Positions 54,509-63,666 of a DNA stretch of 64,000 bases are shown here, piece after piece. The position numbers and the translations under genes were made by a program. The stretch is from Prochlorococcus marinus str. MIT 9301 (GTDB lineage: Bacteria; Cyanobacteriota; Cyanobacteriia; PCC-6307; Cyanobiaceae). Each line of letters starts with the position of its first letter. The stretch's first letter is position 1. Under the pieces are notes generated by a model. The model was not told where the DNA came from. It worked only from the letters and a program-made list of their open reading frames with translations, and searched no databases. Location: positions 1,178,001 to 1,242,000 of the forward strand of contig NC_009091.1 of NCBI RefSeq assembly GCF_000015965.1, written 5' to 3'.

Positions 54509-54951
54509 CTTTGTTTATCTAATTCTCCCTCATAAATCAATTCAAAAGGATTATCGCCTACATTTAGAGCAGCTTTAACATTATCTTCAAATTTTTGTTG
54601 AACTACATTTACTTCTGACATTGGTATGCTTTTCCATAATTTCTTACTTTTCCAATTTACTAATATTAAAGCTTCTTCTTTTTCTTTATCCCAAAATAAT
54701 TGTCTACCCAAAAAACCATCTTGAGAAGATAACCATGGCTCCCATATTTCTTTTTCCGCATTAAGCCAAGCTGCTTTTACGTCAGCAGGTACTTTAAGTC
54801 TTAATTCTTCTGTAACCATTTCACTTTGAAAATTATCCATTGTAAGAGCTCTTAAATTGGGAATATCAGATTGAACAGTTAAAACTACTAAGCAAATTAA
54901 TGATAGACAAAATCCTTGAATTTTTTTTTTCAAATTTAAATTAAATCTCAT
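54505..54951 (-). CDS. TIGR03792-like cyanobacterial protein
   Basis: The protein of 148 residues starts with a hydrophobic segment near 14-26 (a signal anchor or signal peptide). A conserved domain follows: [14 protein letters not shown] near residue 51, [16 protein letters not shown] near 71, and [14 protein letters not shown] near 96. This pattern resembles a cyanobacterial family with a stress-response A/B-barrel-like fold. Function is unknown. It is coupled to LarB and to the TrmD-IspF gene by 4-base overlaps at both ends. Confidence 0.65.
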   Translation of the reverse strand: MRFNLNLKKKIQGFCLSLICLVVLTVQSDIPNLRALTMDNFQSEMVTEELRLKVPADVKAAWLNAEKEIWEPWLSSQDGFLGRQLFWDKEKEEALILVNWKSKKLWKSIPMSEVNVVQQKFEDNVKAALNVGDNPFELIYEGELDKQR

Positions 54952-56168
54952 TTTTTTTCAAGAAGAACTACTGAATGGCAACTTATACCCTCTTCTCTCC
55001 CCTCTGGACCCAATTTTTCATTCGTAGTTGCTTTAATCCCAATTAAATTTTCATCAATATTTAAAATTTCAGAAATATTTTTTTTCATTAGTTTTATATG
55101 TGGCATGATTTTTGGCCTTTCAGCAACAAGAACGCTATCAATATTATTTATTTCCCAACCATCTTGTCTTATTAAGTCAATTACTTTTGATAACAAAAAC
55201 AAGCTATCAGCATTTTTCCATTTTTCATCAGATGGGGGGAAATACTTTCCTATGTCGCCCAACGAAAGAGCTCCCAATAAAGCATCCATTATTGAGTGAC
55301 TTAAAACATCAGCATCACTATGCCCATCCAATCCTAAACTTTCAGGGTGATGTAATTTTACACCTCCAATAATTAAATCTCTATCCTCTACAAGTCTGTG
55401 AATATCGTATCCATTGCCTATTCTAAATTTCATGAATTGATTATTTTCTTTTATTATTCTCTTACTTTGTGGGGATTTTTTGTAGTTTTCATTTGAAATT
55501 AAGTCACTTCTTCTCTCCAATGTTCTTTCAAAACTTTTTCTTCTTCTCCACGATTTAATCTCTTCATGATTACCGCTCACTAGAATATCTGGCACTTTCA
55601 TATCTTTAAAAGTTATCGGCCTTGTGTATTGAGGATATTCTAATAAAGAAGAATTATGACTCTCATCTACTAAGGAATCTGGATCACCAAGAGTTCCTGG
55701 TAATAATCTAGTCAAACCATTAATTATTGATATAGCGGGTATTTCACCTCCAGAAAGTACATAATCGCCTATCGATATCTCTTCATCAGCTAAACATCTA
55801 ATCCTTTCATCAAAACCTTCATATTGACCACAAATAATTATTATTTGATCCAAAGTGGACCATCTCGCAAGATCCTTTTGCTTTAGTACTTTACCCTGTG
55901 GGGTCATCAGCAAAGTTTTACTTTTGGGTAATTTTCTAATTGATTCATATGCCTTATAAATAGGTTCAGGTTTTAATACCATACCTGCTCCTCCTCCATA
56001 AGGCTTATCGTCTACTTGTCTGTAAGAACCTTCTCCATATTCTCTCAAATCATGTAAATTTAAATCGATCAAATTCTTATCTAGAGCTTTTGTTATGACC
56101 CCTAAATTATTTATCAATTCAAAAGCTTTAGGGAATAATGTAATTACATCAAAATTAAAACCACTCAT
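54948..56168 (-). CDS. TrmD-IspF fusion: tRNA m1G37 methyltransferase and MECDP synthase
   Basis: One open frame of 406 residues carries two enzymes. Residues 1-225 are TrmD ([47 protein letters not shown]), which methylates G37 of tRNA. Residues from about 246 are IspF ([36 protein letters not shown] written in parts, and [12 protein letters not shown]), which forms MECDP in the non-mevalonate isoprenoid pathway. No stop separates them: the linker codons are open from base to base. An ATG at 55433 could start a free IspF, but no clear ribosome site precedes it. It starts 1 base downstream of the era stop. Confidence 0.88.
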   Translation of the reverse strand: MSGFNFDVITLFPKAFELINNLGVITKALDKNLIDLNLHDLREYGEGSYRQVDDKPYGGGAGMVLKPEPIYKAYESIRKLPKSKTLLMTPQGKVLKQKDLARWSTLDQIIIICGQYEGFDERIRCLADEEISIGDYVLSGGEIPAISIINGLTRLLPGTLGDPDSLVDESHNSSLLEYPQYTRPITFKDMKVPDILVSGNHEEIKSWRRRKSFERTLERRSDLISNENYKKSPQSKRIIKENNQFMKFRIGNGYDIHRLVEDRDLIIGGVKLHHPESLGLDGHSDADVLSHSIMDALLGALSLGDIGKYFPPSDEKWKNADSLFLLSKVIDLIRQDGWEINNIDSVLVAERPKIMPHIKLMKKNISEILNIDENLIGIKATTNEKLGPEGREEGISCHSVVLLEKK

Positions 56169-57080
56169 CTAGAAATCTTCCTCATAACCAAACTCAATTA
56201 ACCTTGATTCTTTTTTTCTCCAATTTGGAATAACTTTCACAAACAACTCTAAGTGAACTGGACAATCAATTAATTTTGACATATTTGCTCTTGCTGACTG
56301 ACCAATCATTTTTAACATTGAACCTTTCTTTCCAATAAGAATGCCTTTTTGAGTTGATCTTTCAACAATAATAGTAGCCAAAATAGCTGTAAAAACTTTG
56401 CCATTTTTTCTTTTCATTTCCTCCATCTTTTCTATCTTTACTGCCACACTATGAGGTACCTCTTCTCTTGTATTTTTTAATACCTGCTCTCTCACTAAAT
56501 CAGATAATAAGTTATCTAATGGTTGGTCGCAAATCGTCTCTTCGCCATAAAGTTTTGGTCCCTCTGGAAGAAAATTAAGTGCCATATCGACTAGTTCAGA
56601 ACATCCCTCTCCTTGAGAAGCACTTACAATTTGAAAGTTTCTATTAATTCCAAAAAATCTTCTATATTGATCTAATCTTAAATTCCTAAATTCTTTATTA
56701 ACCAAATCCCACTTATTTAATGCCACAATAAACTCAGTTTTATTTGAGATTAGAAAGTTCAAAATATATTCATCACCTCTACCAGGTTCTTCACTTGAAT
56801 CAATTACAAAAATCACCATATCAACTCCATTAATTGCAGATTTTGCGTTTTTTACTAATATCTCACCAAGTCGATGATGAGGTTTATGAACACCTGGGGT
56901 ATCAACAAAAATTATTTGTCCATTGTCTGTAGTAAGTATTCCTTTTAATTTATTTCTAGTAGTTTGCGCTATTGGAGAAGTAATTGTTATTTTTTCTCCA
57001 ATCAATTTATTTATTAAAGTAGATTTACCAACATTTGGCCTTCCTAGTAAAGTTACAAACCCAGATCTATAATTGGCCAA
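56169..57080 (-). CDS. era: GTPase Era
   Basis: The protein of 303 residues has G motifs GRPNVGKST near residue 13, DTPGVH near 60 and NKWD near 122, and a C-terminal KH domain with GKKGSMLKMIGQSAR near 253. Era helps mature 16S rRNA and assemble the 30S subunit. It is co-directional with the TrmD-IspF gene, which starts 1 base after its stop. Confidence 0.95.
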   Translation of the reverse strand: MANYRSGFVTLLGRPNVGKSTLINKLIGEKITITSPIAQTTRNKLKGILTTDNGQIIFVDTPGVHKPHHRLGEILVKNAKSAINGVDMVIFVIDSSEEPGRGDEYILNFLISNKTEFIVALNKWDLVNKEFRNLRLDQYRRFFGINRNFQIVSASQGEGCSELVDMALNFLPEGPKLYGEETICDQPLDNLLSDLVREQVLKNTREEVPHSVAVKIEKMEEMKRKNGKVFTAILATIIVERSTQKGILIGKKGSMLKMIGQSARANMSKLIDCPVHLELFVKVIPNWRKKESRLIEFGYEEDF

Positions 57081-57118
57081 AGACTTTTAATGCATCAATA
57101 ATAAAATTCTGATCAAAA

Positions 57119-57646
57119 ATGGAAAAAAAAACCATAAATTTTAAAGAAGCTTCGTTCACGCAAGCAATAAACATATCCGCACAATGGTGCAAAGAGTGGG
57201 GTGAAGATTTACTCAGTGAAGAGGTTTTAGCAGATAGAATCGGAGAGCTAACTAAAACAAGAAATGGACTTAGAGGATTTTTTGCATACGCTTTATCAGA
57301 TAAAGATTGTTTTTTGTTAGATAAACTTCCTTTTTCACTAATTTACAAACTGAACGAAGTTGGTGATGCTGTAACAGAAATAGTAGTAAAAAATTTAATA
57401 ATGAGTTCCGCTCAAATTATTATTCATCGAAGAGATAATAATCATGAATATGAGATATCATCAGAAAACATTTCAGATAGATGTAAGGCTATTTTAAGAC
57501 TGCTAGAAACTAAGTCAGTTACAAAGTCTGTCAATCAAGTCCTTAGAGACTTAGATGATATGGGCAATAGTTTTGATAATTCAGTAAAGTATGATTCAGA
57601 GCAAAAGGAATTTATAAAAAAACAAATTCTTGATATCGCCCATTAA
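57119..57646 (+). CDS. Conserved cyanobacterial hypothetical protein, 175 residues
   Basis: An alpha-rich protein of 175 residues. Segments WCKEWGEDLLSEEVLADRI near residue 24 and TKTRNGLRGFFAYAL near 46 look conserved, and KSVTKSVNQVLRDLDD lies near 130. No catalytic motif is seen. It is divergent from era across 38 bases and ends beside a strong hairpin at 57648. Function unknown. Confidence 0.6.
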   Translation: MEKKTINFKEASFTQAINISAQWCKEWGEDLLSEEVLADRIGELTKTRNGLRGFFAYALSDKDCFLLDKLPFSLIYKLNEVGDAVTEIVVKNLIMSSAQIIIHRRDNNHEYEISSENISDRCKAILRLLETKSVTKSVNQVLRDLDDMGNSFDNSVKYDSEQKEFIKKQILDIAH

Positions 57647-57647
57647 A

Positions 57648-57673
57648 AAAGCGTAGAAACAAGTCTACGCTTT
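57648..57673 (-). terminator. Intrinsic terminator between convergent genes
   Basis: The perfect 10-base stem AAAGCGTAGA/TCTACGCTTT with a 6-base loop AACAAG lies between the stops of the 57119 and 57698 genes. On the minus strand it is followed by a run of seven T-rich bases, making a good Rho-independent terminator for the BI-1 gene. On the plus strand the T-run is short, so it may be partly bidirectional. Confidence 0.85.
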
Positions 57674-57697
57674 AGATTAGTTATTTACTTAATGTGT

Positions 57698-58435
57698 TTA
57701 GTCTCTTCTTCCACCGCCTTGTAATGCAATCATTAATCTCAATATAAAAACAAAAAGATTTATATAAGTTAGGTACATACCCAAAGCTCCTGCAAGGTAT
57801 TGATCATCATTATATCTTCTTGGCATTGTATAGAAATCAACGAAAGACATTGCAACAAATAAGACAGTTCCAAATCCTGCAATTATCAATTCGAGTCCTG
57901 AACCTCCAAAAACACCTGGGGCAAAGAATCCTCCAATTAATTGGACAAACATTGCTATGAGGAGACCTATCAATCCAAGACCAACTACTCCGCTTAGTGC
58001 TTGACCAACACTATCACTCATTCTTTGGCCAGTGTAAGAGGCGATAACGAAAGTTATACCTGTGGCTAAAGCAGCTGTTCCAACCGAACCAATACCAATT
58101 GTTCCTATTGCTAAAGCAACTATTCCACTTAAGGTAAACCCAGTTAACAGACTAAATCCTGTCAAAAGGGGTAGGGCCTTCGCATTATTTGCATTATTTG
58201 CAGCACTTGTGGCTATAAAAAACAAAATCAATTCAGCAATTAATGCAACTATTGAAAGAGGCTGAAAAAGCCCAGGATTTGTTGCTATGAGTGAGACACC
58301 TGCTAAAACCCCTAAAGAAGTAAGAACCATACCTCCACCTACATAAGGTAGAGCTTTTTGAACAACATTAGGTCCAACAATTGAACTTGTTTGTGCTTCA
58401 CGAATAGCTTGATTGAAATTACTACTTGCTGGCAT
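57698..58435 (-). CDS. Bax inhibitor-1 (YccA/YbhL) family membrane protein
   Basis: This 245-residue protein has seven hydrophobic segments between about residues 30 and 240 and a C-terminal run LFVFILRLMIALQGGGRRD. Its Asp-containing last helices (FVDFYTMPRRYND, near residue 200) match the BI-1 family, which forms a pH-sensitive Ca2+-leak channel. The bacterial role is uncertain. A strong terminator follows at 57648-57673. The start has upstream AT-rich space of 73 bases. Confidence 0.85.
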   Translation of the reverse strand: MPASSNFNQAIREAQTSSIVGPNVVQKALPYVGGGMVLTSLGVLAGVSLIATNPGLFQPLSIVALIAELILFFIATSAANNANNAKALPLLTGFSLLTGFTLSGIVALAIGTIGIGSVGTAALATGITFVIASYTGQRMSDSVGQALSGVVGLGLIGLLIAMFVQLIGGFFAPGVFGGSGLELIIAGFGTVLFVAMSFVDFYTMPRRYNDDQYLAGALGMYLTYINLFVFILRLMIALQGGGRRD

Positions 58436-58508
58436 TTTTTTTATTAAATATGAGTATATTCTACTTGATTTTTAAAATTTCAGGGTACGGATCTCCAGAG
58501 TTATAAAG

Positions 58509-59465
58509 TTATTGATAAGCCTCAATAATTTTCTGAACTAAAGGATGACGAACTACATCTTCAATATTTAAATAACAAAATTTTATACCTTCAGTTTCAG
58601 AGAAAATTCTCGATGCTTCAATGAGGCCGCTTTCCTGATCTTTTTTTAAATCAATTTGTGTAATATCTCCGTTTACAACCATTTTTGATCTCTCTCCTAA
58701 TCTGGTCAAAAACATTCTCATTTGAGAGCAAGTAGTATTTTGTGCTTCATCCAAGATAATCAAAGAATTGTCTAAAGTTCTTCCTCTCATAAATGCCAAA
58801 GGAGCAACTTCAATAATTCCCTTATCAATTAAAGAATTTGTCCTATCAAACCCGAAAATACTATGTAAAGAATCATATAACGGTCTTAAATATGGATCTA
58901 CTTTTTGTTGCAAATCACCAGGTAGAAATCCCAAACTTTCACCAGCTTCTACAGCAGGTCTGGTTAAAACAATTTTTTCAATTTTTTTCTCGTTCAATAG
59001 CCTTGCCGCGCAAACAGTTGCTAAAAATGTCTTACCAGTACCAGCTGGGCCAATTGCGAATGTAAGATCAAAGTTTTCAATGGATTCAACATATTCTTTT
59101 TGCCTTATAGTTCTTGGTCTTAAAAATCTTCCTTCTTTGGAACGCGCAAGAATTTTTTTTCCAAGTTCAGCATGCGAAGACGATTCGCCCATATTTAAAG
59201 AACTTAAAGCAGCTTTAAGATCTACCTCTGGTACCTCTAACCCTTGTTCCCAAATTGGTCTTGTAAGTTCTACCAATGCTGAGGCTCTCTCAATTTTAGA
59301 TATGACACCGTTCATCTCAAGTTGTAAACCTCTAATAGTTAGTGATACACCTGTGAGTGACTCAAACTTTTTTAAAAAAGAATTCCCAGGACCAGATAAT
59401 GCTGTGGCAGCATCAGAGCTTGGCAAATCTATTGTGAAGTGACCAGTTTTGGAAACTTCCCTCAT
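58509..59465 (-). CDS. phoH: PhoH-like ATPase
   Basis: The protein of 318 residues has a P-loop, AIGPAGTGKTFLATVCA near residues 136-152, and DEAQNTT near 239, which are the Walker A and B of the PhoH family. KH-like N-terminal residues precede it. PhoH proteins couple ATP use to RNA-related processes. In this window it follows rpsP by 36 bases and is on the same strand as ffh and rpsP, so the three may form an operon. Confidence 0.9.
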   Translation of the reverse strand: MREVSKTGHFTIDLPSSDAATALSGPGNSFLKKFESLTGVSLTIRGLQLEMNGVISKIERASALVELTRPIWEQGLEVPEVDLKAALSSLNMGESSSHAELGKKILARSKEGRFLRPRTIRQKEYVESIENFDLTFAIGPAGTGKTFLATVCAARLLNEKKIEKIVLTRPAVEAGESLGFLPGDLQQKVDPYLRPLYDSLHSIFGFDRTNSLIDKGIIEVAPLAFMRGRTLDNSLIILDEAQNTTCSQMRMFLTRLGERSKMVVNGDITQIDLKKDQESGLIEASRIFSETEGIKFCYLNIEDVVRHPLVQKIIEAYQ

Positions 59466-59501
59466 CTAGTTATTGAATAAGAATAAAAATTTATCAAATC
59501 A

Positions 59502-59867
59502 CTAGGTTTCAGCTTCATTGCTCTCGCTTTCAGCTTTACTACTATCATTGTCTCCATCTTTAGTTTTAGCCTTAGCTAATTTTTCCTTCTCTAACCTTGC
59601 TTTACCAATTGCGATAGAGGGTCTTTCTGTTTTTTCTAATAACCCTCCCTTTTCTAATAAAGTTCTCACAACATTAGTTGGCTGAGCACCTTGAGTAAGT
59701 CTTGTTCTTAAAGCTTCTGTGTCAAGCCTGGTTTCCTTAGTTCTTGGATTATAAAAACCTAGTTCTTGTAGAGGTCTACCATCTCTTCTGGAAGTACTAT
59801 TGCATGCAACAATTCTGAAACTTGCCTCTTTTTTCTTTCCAAAGCGCTTAAGGCGCAATTTAATCAT
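59502..59867 (-). CDS. rpsP: 30S ribosomal protein S16
   Basis: The protein of 121 residues has the S16 core [20 protein letters not shown] near the start and [16 protein letters not shown] near 29. An extra acidic tail of about 40 residues ([22 protein letters not shown], spread over the end) makes it longer than the usual 80-90, as in other cyanobacteria. It lies 54 bases after the ffh stop. Confidence 0.95.
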   Translation of the reverse strand: MIKLRLKRFGKKKEASFRIVACNSTSRRDGRPLQELGFYNPRTKETRLDTEALRTRLTQGAQPTNVVRTLLEKGGLLEKTERPSIAIGKARLEKEKLAKAKTKDGDNDSSKAESESNEAET

Positions 59868-59921
59868 CTTAAATTAATGCATTTTTTATAATAATATCAT
59901 TTAAAGGTAAAAATATAGAAA

Positions 59922-61400
59922 CTATAAATCGGCAAAACCTTTTTTCTTTTTATTATTTTTTTGTTTTTTCATTGGCTTGTTACCACTCACACCTCCCATT
60001 CCTGGCATTCCTCCCATTCCTGGCATTCCTCCCATTCCTGGCATTCCTCCCATTCCTGGCATTCCTCCCATTCCTGGCATTCCTCCCATTCCTGGCATTC
60101 CTCCATTAGACATTTGTTTCATAAAACCTCTCATTCTTTGAAAATCAGCTAATACTTTATCTACATCCTTTGCTTCATAGCCGCTACCTTGGGCGATCCT
60201 TTGTCTTCTTGAAGGTTGAGCGGCAAGAACTTCGGGTTTTTGTTTCTCCTCAAGAGTCATTGACGAGATCATAGATTCTATTTTCTTAAGTTGATCTTCT
60301 CCATCTTTTATCATCCCATCATCTATTTTATTCATTCCAGGAATCAATTTAATCAATCCACCAAGTGAACCCATTCTTTTAATTAATCTCATTTGCTTTA
60401 CAAAATCATTAAAGTCGAAAGTCGCTTCTTGAAGTTTCTTTTGCATCGCTTCTGCATCAGCAAGTTCAACTTCTTTTTGTGCTTTTTCAACAAGTGTCAA
60501 TACATCGCCCATCCCTAAAATTCTGCTAGCCATTCTCTCTGGATGAAATGGTTGAAGAGCTTCTATTTTTTCACCTACACCTATAAATTTGATTGGTTTA
60601 CCACTTATTTTTCTTATTGATAAAGCAGCTCCGCCTCTTGAGTCACCATCCAACTTAGTTAATATCGCCCCTGTGATTCCTACTTTTTCATGAAATGACT
60701 TTGTTAAGTCTGCAGCTTCTTGCCCAATCATTGAATCAACAACAAGCAAAACCTCATCAGGATTAGAAACTTCTTTTATTCGAACCATTTCACTCATCAT
60801 GGAATCATCAATTTGTAGTCTTCCTGCGGTATCAATAATTATCGAATTAAAATCATTTTCGTTAGCAAAATTCAATGCTTCCTTTGCTATTTCTTCTGGT
60901 TTGCTATTTTTTTCTTTAGCTGAAAAAACTTCTAATTCATATTGACTTCCCAATGTTTTAAGCTGCTCTACAGCAGCTGGTCGATAAATATCTGCAGCAA
61001 CCAAAAGAACTTTTTTATCTTTTTCCTTTAAATAAAGTCCTAATTTTCCTGTTGCAGTTGTTTTACCCGCTCCCTGAAGTCCAGCCATCAAAATGACTGT
61101 AGGACTATTTTCATTTTCGTTTAATGGAGAATTTTCATTCCCCATAATTTTAATCAATTCTTTATTTACAACTTCTATAAATTTTTGACCAGGGTTTACA
61201 CCTCTAACTACTTCTTCTCCAATAGCTTTATCTTTAACATCTGTTATAAACTCTTTAACTACGGACAAACTTACATCTGCATCAAGGAGTGCTCTTTTTA
61301 CCTCCTTCAAGGCATCGTTAATATTATTTTCACTAATTTTTGCTTCGCCTCTTAAACCCTTTACTGCGTCTTCAAAGCGTGACGAGAGTTCATCAAACAT
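59922..61400 (-). CDS. ffh: Signal recognition particle protein Ffh
   Basis: The protein of 492 residues has the SRP54 N domain (1-90), the G domain with GLQGAGKTTATGKLG near residues 106-120 and DTAGRLQID near 190, and the M domain near 300-430 with Met-rich helices. The C-terminal tail has six perfect GGMPGM repeats (residues about 431-466), encoded by an 18-base DNA repeat, then a Lys-rich end. Such Gly-Met tails occur in other Ffh proteins. It directs membrane proteins to the translocon. Confidence 0.95.
   Translation of the reverse strand: MFDELSSRFEDAVKGLRGEAKISENNINDALKEVKRALLDADVSLSVVKEFITDVKDKAIGEEVVRGVNPGQKFIEVVNKELIKIMGNENSPLNENENSPTVILMAGLQGAGKTTATGKLGLYLKEKDKKVLLVAADIYRPAAVEQLKTLGSQYELEVFSAKEKNSKPEEIAKEALNFANENDFNSIIIDTAGRLQIDDSMMSEMVRIKEVSNPDEVLLVVDSMIGQEAADLTKSFHEKVGITGAILTKLDGDSRGGAALSIRKISGKPIKFIGVGEKIEALQPFHPERMASRILGMGDVLTLVEKAQKEVELADAEAMQKKLQEATFDFNDFVKQMRLIKRMGSLGGLIKLIPGMNKIDDGMIKDGEDQLKKIESMISSMTLEEKQKPEVLAAQPSRRQRIAQGSGYEAKDVDKVLADFQRMRGFMKQMSNGGMPGMGGMPGMGGMPGMGGMPGMGGMPGMGGMPGMGGVSGNKPMKKQKNNKKKKGFADL
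60001..60108. repeat. Six perfect 18-base tandem repeats within ffh
   Basis: The unit CCTGGCATTCCTCCCATT (plus strand) occurs six times without change, coding GGMPGM on the minus strand. Identical bases across all copies point to recent slippage or gene conversion and to length variation between strains. Confidence 0.9.
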
Positions 61401-61447
61401 TATTAAAAAGTAATTTTAATTATTATAGATGATCTTGAAGTTTGTAA

Positions 61448-63553
61448 TTACAAGCCGCTCACGAAATCAACCAATTTCCATGATTTATTTGAAAACCCTA
61501 AAATATATCTAACTTTAAGGGGAGTCAAGGATGTTTCATTAACAAATTCGCCAGAATTTTTTACTATTCTCTCTAGATAATTTAATTCAACCAAAACAAC
61601 AATCCGCGATGAAGTTTGTGATTCCAAATCAATCTTACGTATTTGGGAATTAATTTCTTTATAAATTCCCTTCTTGATATCGTTTTCTCTCTCTTCTATT
61701 GTTCGATCAATCAAACCTTTACTAACAATCTTTGAAAGATTAATTTCACTCTTTCCCGCCAAGTAATTGCTTTTGCTTAGAAGCCATCCATTAATTAAAT
61801 TCCTAATATCTTCAAGAGAAGGTGAAGGGGAATTAAGTTCTTTGAATTCATAGGAAATAATTGAAGTAGACTTCTCAGGAATAGAATTCAATTTACTTGA
61901 AGGATTTTTTTTTATTTCTTGAATAATATTTTTCTCACTAATCTTTTGATTTTTATCTTTGGAAATTAAAGGTTTTTCAGCAATAACTTCCTCCTGAATT
62001 GATTTTTTAAAATTATTTCTTAAAAATCCAATCCCAATGCCAAATGCAAATAAGATCAAAAATGCATAAATATAAACTAAATAAGGCGACTGATAAATAA
62101 TCTTTTTATCATTCAAAAATTCCCCAAAACTAAACTTTAATTCTGCAATTTTTTCAATTAAAAAATTATAAAACTCTATTGGTTTTTTCTTAAAGTATTC
62201 CTCATTGAATTCGTTTTCTTTAATCTCAGCATTTTCATAATCTTGTTTTATACCACCAGGCCAAGGTAATCTCCTTTCATCAATATTACCCAACAAATTA
62301 TCAAAATCTTCAGTCGTTTTTGTAGAGGTTTCCTTCTCAACCTGTTGGTTTTGAAAATTTGACCTAATTGCAATTCTATTTGATTTCTTTTCTAATTTTT
62401 CAATAAATTCTTGAATTTCCCTATCTTCAAACCAAGAATCTAAATCCACGTCTTTTGAGTCAATGTCTCTATACCCAACTAAAACATCATTCTGTAGCCA
62501 ATTTTTACAGTAAGTACAAATCGCTTCTAACTTATTACCAGGATAATTATTAAGCCAATCTTGTAAATTTTCATCAGAACTACTTGAAAACCTTGCAGAG
62601 GCCTGGTCAATATCAGCTAAAAGCAAATCTAAACAACCAATTAAAGGCATTGAATCAAGACCGGATAAATTTAGTTTCTTTAAAATTCTCCTCGCTTCAA
62701 ATAATTTTTCTGGCTTTCTTCTAGAAAAACCAATAGCTGTTAAGGATAGAAAAGCTAAAAATCCTGCTTCTAATGATCCTCTTTTTTGTAATTCAATAAA
62801 CAAATCAATCTGTTCTTGCACCGTCAAGAATGGCTTAATTTGTTGAAAAAAAGCTTCAAAATCTTGCTGATTTAAATAATCTTTATATACAGATTTATTA
62901 TCACCTTCTAAACCACCTCTTTTGATTATTAAATTTTCCAACATACTTAACCCTTTTTTATGAGACTCTTGATCATTTAGATCCCTACTAAGTAGATCTA
63001 GGATTCTGAAAGGAAGCAAAGCAAGCAAGTCCTCTTCAAGTTCTTTTCTTCTATTCTCAAGCTTTCCCATTCTTTGTAGAAGATGTATACCTTCATGTAA
63101 AAAATCTGCGGCATTCGAATAGGATCTTAGTTGTTGTTCTTGAATTGCAGAATCTCTAGCTGTTAAAGCAGCCAATAATGTTAAATCAGCTTCTCTACTA
63201 CTTCCTAAAGCAGGAGTTTGCGGGGGCTGCAATGCTTTTCTCGTGATTTTAAAAGCTTCTTTTGCTGAACCTGATTCCCAAAGTAGTATTAATCCTGCTA
63301 CTTCTCTATTTGAGGAAAAATCCAATCCAGAATTCCCATTTAATAACAAGTTTTCGTATTCTCTTCTGCTTTCTGGATCTGTAAGTAGATCGGCAGTGAG
63401 GCGAAGCAACTCAGATCTTTGAGTTAAAACTTCATAAGTAAAGCCTTCATCGGGTGTTTTATCTAACCGCAATTGAAACGCCCTTAAAATTTCCTCAGAA
63501 GTTGCAGAGGGGCTTACGCCAATTAAACGAAAATGATCTAAAGGAAGTTCCAA
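61448..63553 (-). CDS. Cell division protein Ftn2/ARC6-like
   Basis: This protein of 701 residues resembles the cyanobacterial divisome organiser Ftn2 (ZipN, chloroplast ARC6). The N-terminal DnaJ-like domain is LPLDHFRLIGVSPSATSEEI near residues 3-22, with no HPD motif seen. A helical region follows up to about 330. One transmembrane helix lies near 488-508 (YIYAFLILFAFGIGIGF). The C-terminal periplasmic IMS domain (from about 580) has INGWLLSKSNYLAG. It anchors FtsZ at mid-cell. It is divergent from pdhA. Confidence 0.85.
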   Translation of the reverse strand: MELPLDHFRLIGVSPSATSEEILRAFQLRLDKTPDEGFTYEVLTQRSELLRLTADLLTDPESRREYENLLLNGNSGLDFSSNREVAGLILLWESGSAKEAFKITRKALQPPQTPALGSSREADLTLLAALTARDSAIQEQQLRSYSNAADFLHEGIHLLQRMGKLENRRKELEEDLLALLPFRILDLLSRDLNDQESHKKGLSMLENLIIKRGGLEGDNKSVYKDYLNQQDFEAFFQQIKPFLTVQEQIDLFIELQKRGSLEAGFLAFLSLTAIGFSRRKPEKLFEARRILKKLNLSGLDSMPLIGCLDLLLADIDQASARFSSSSDENLQDWLNNYPGNKLEAICTYCKNWLQNDVLVGYRDIDSKDVDLDSWFEDREIQEFIEKLEKKSNRIAIRSNFQNQQVEKETSTKTTEDFDNLLGNIDERRLPWPGGIKQDYENAEIKENEFNEEYFKKKPIEFYNFLIEKIAELKFSFGEFLNDKKIIYQSPYLVYIYAFLILFAFGIGIGFLRNNFKKSIQEEVIAEKPLISKDKNQKISEKNIIQEIKKNPSSKLNSIPEKSTSIISYEFKELNSPSPSLEDIRNLINGWLLSKSNYLAGKSEINLSKIVSKGLIDRTIEERENDIKKGIYKEINSQIRKIDLESQTSSRIVVLVELNYLERIVKNSGEFVNETSLTPLKVRYILGFSNKSWKLVDFVSGL

Positions 63554-63666
63554 GCAAATATCCTATTGAAAATTCTTAGACAAATTTTATCAAGTTAAAA
63601 AATTTTTTCACATGGTCTTACAGAGTTATTAAAAAAAATCATGAAAATCGACCTTCACAGCTTAGA

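Noticed and set aside
58768-59442. Long plus-strand ORF of 224 codons antisense to phoH
   Set aside because: phoH has clear P-loop and DEAQ motifs on the other strand. The antisense frame has no recognisable domain.
59961-60152. Plus-strand ORF with HSWHSS repeats
   Set aside because: It is the antisense of the GGMPGM repeats of ffh. The repeat creates an open frame by chance.
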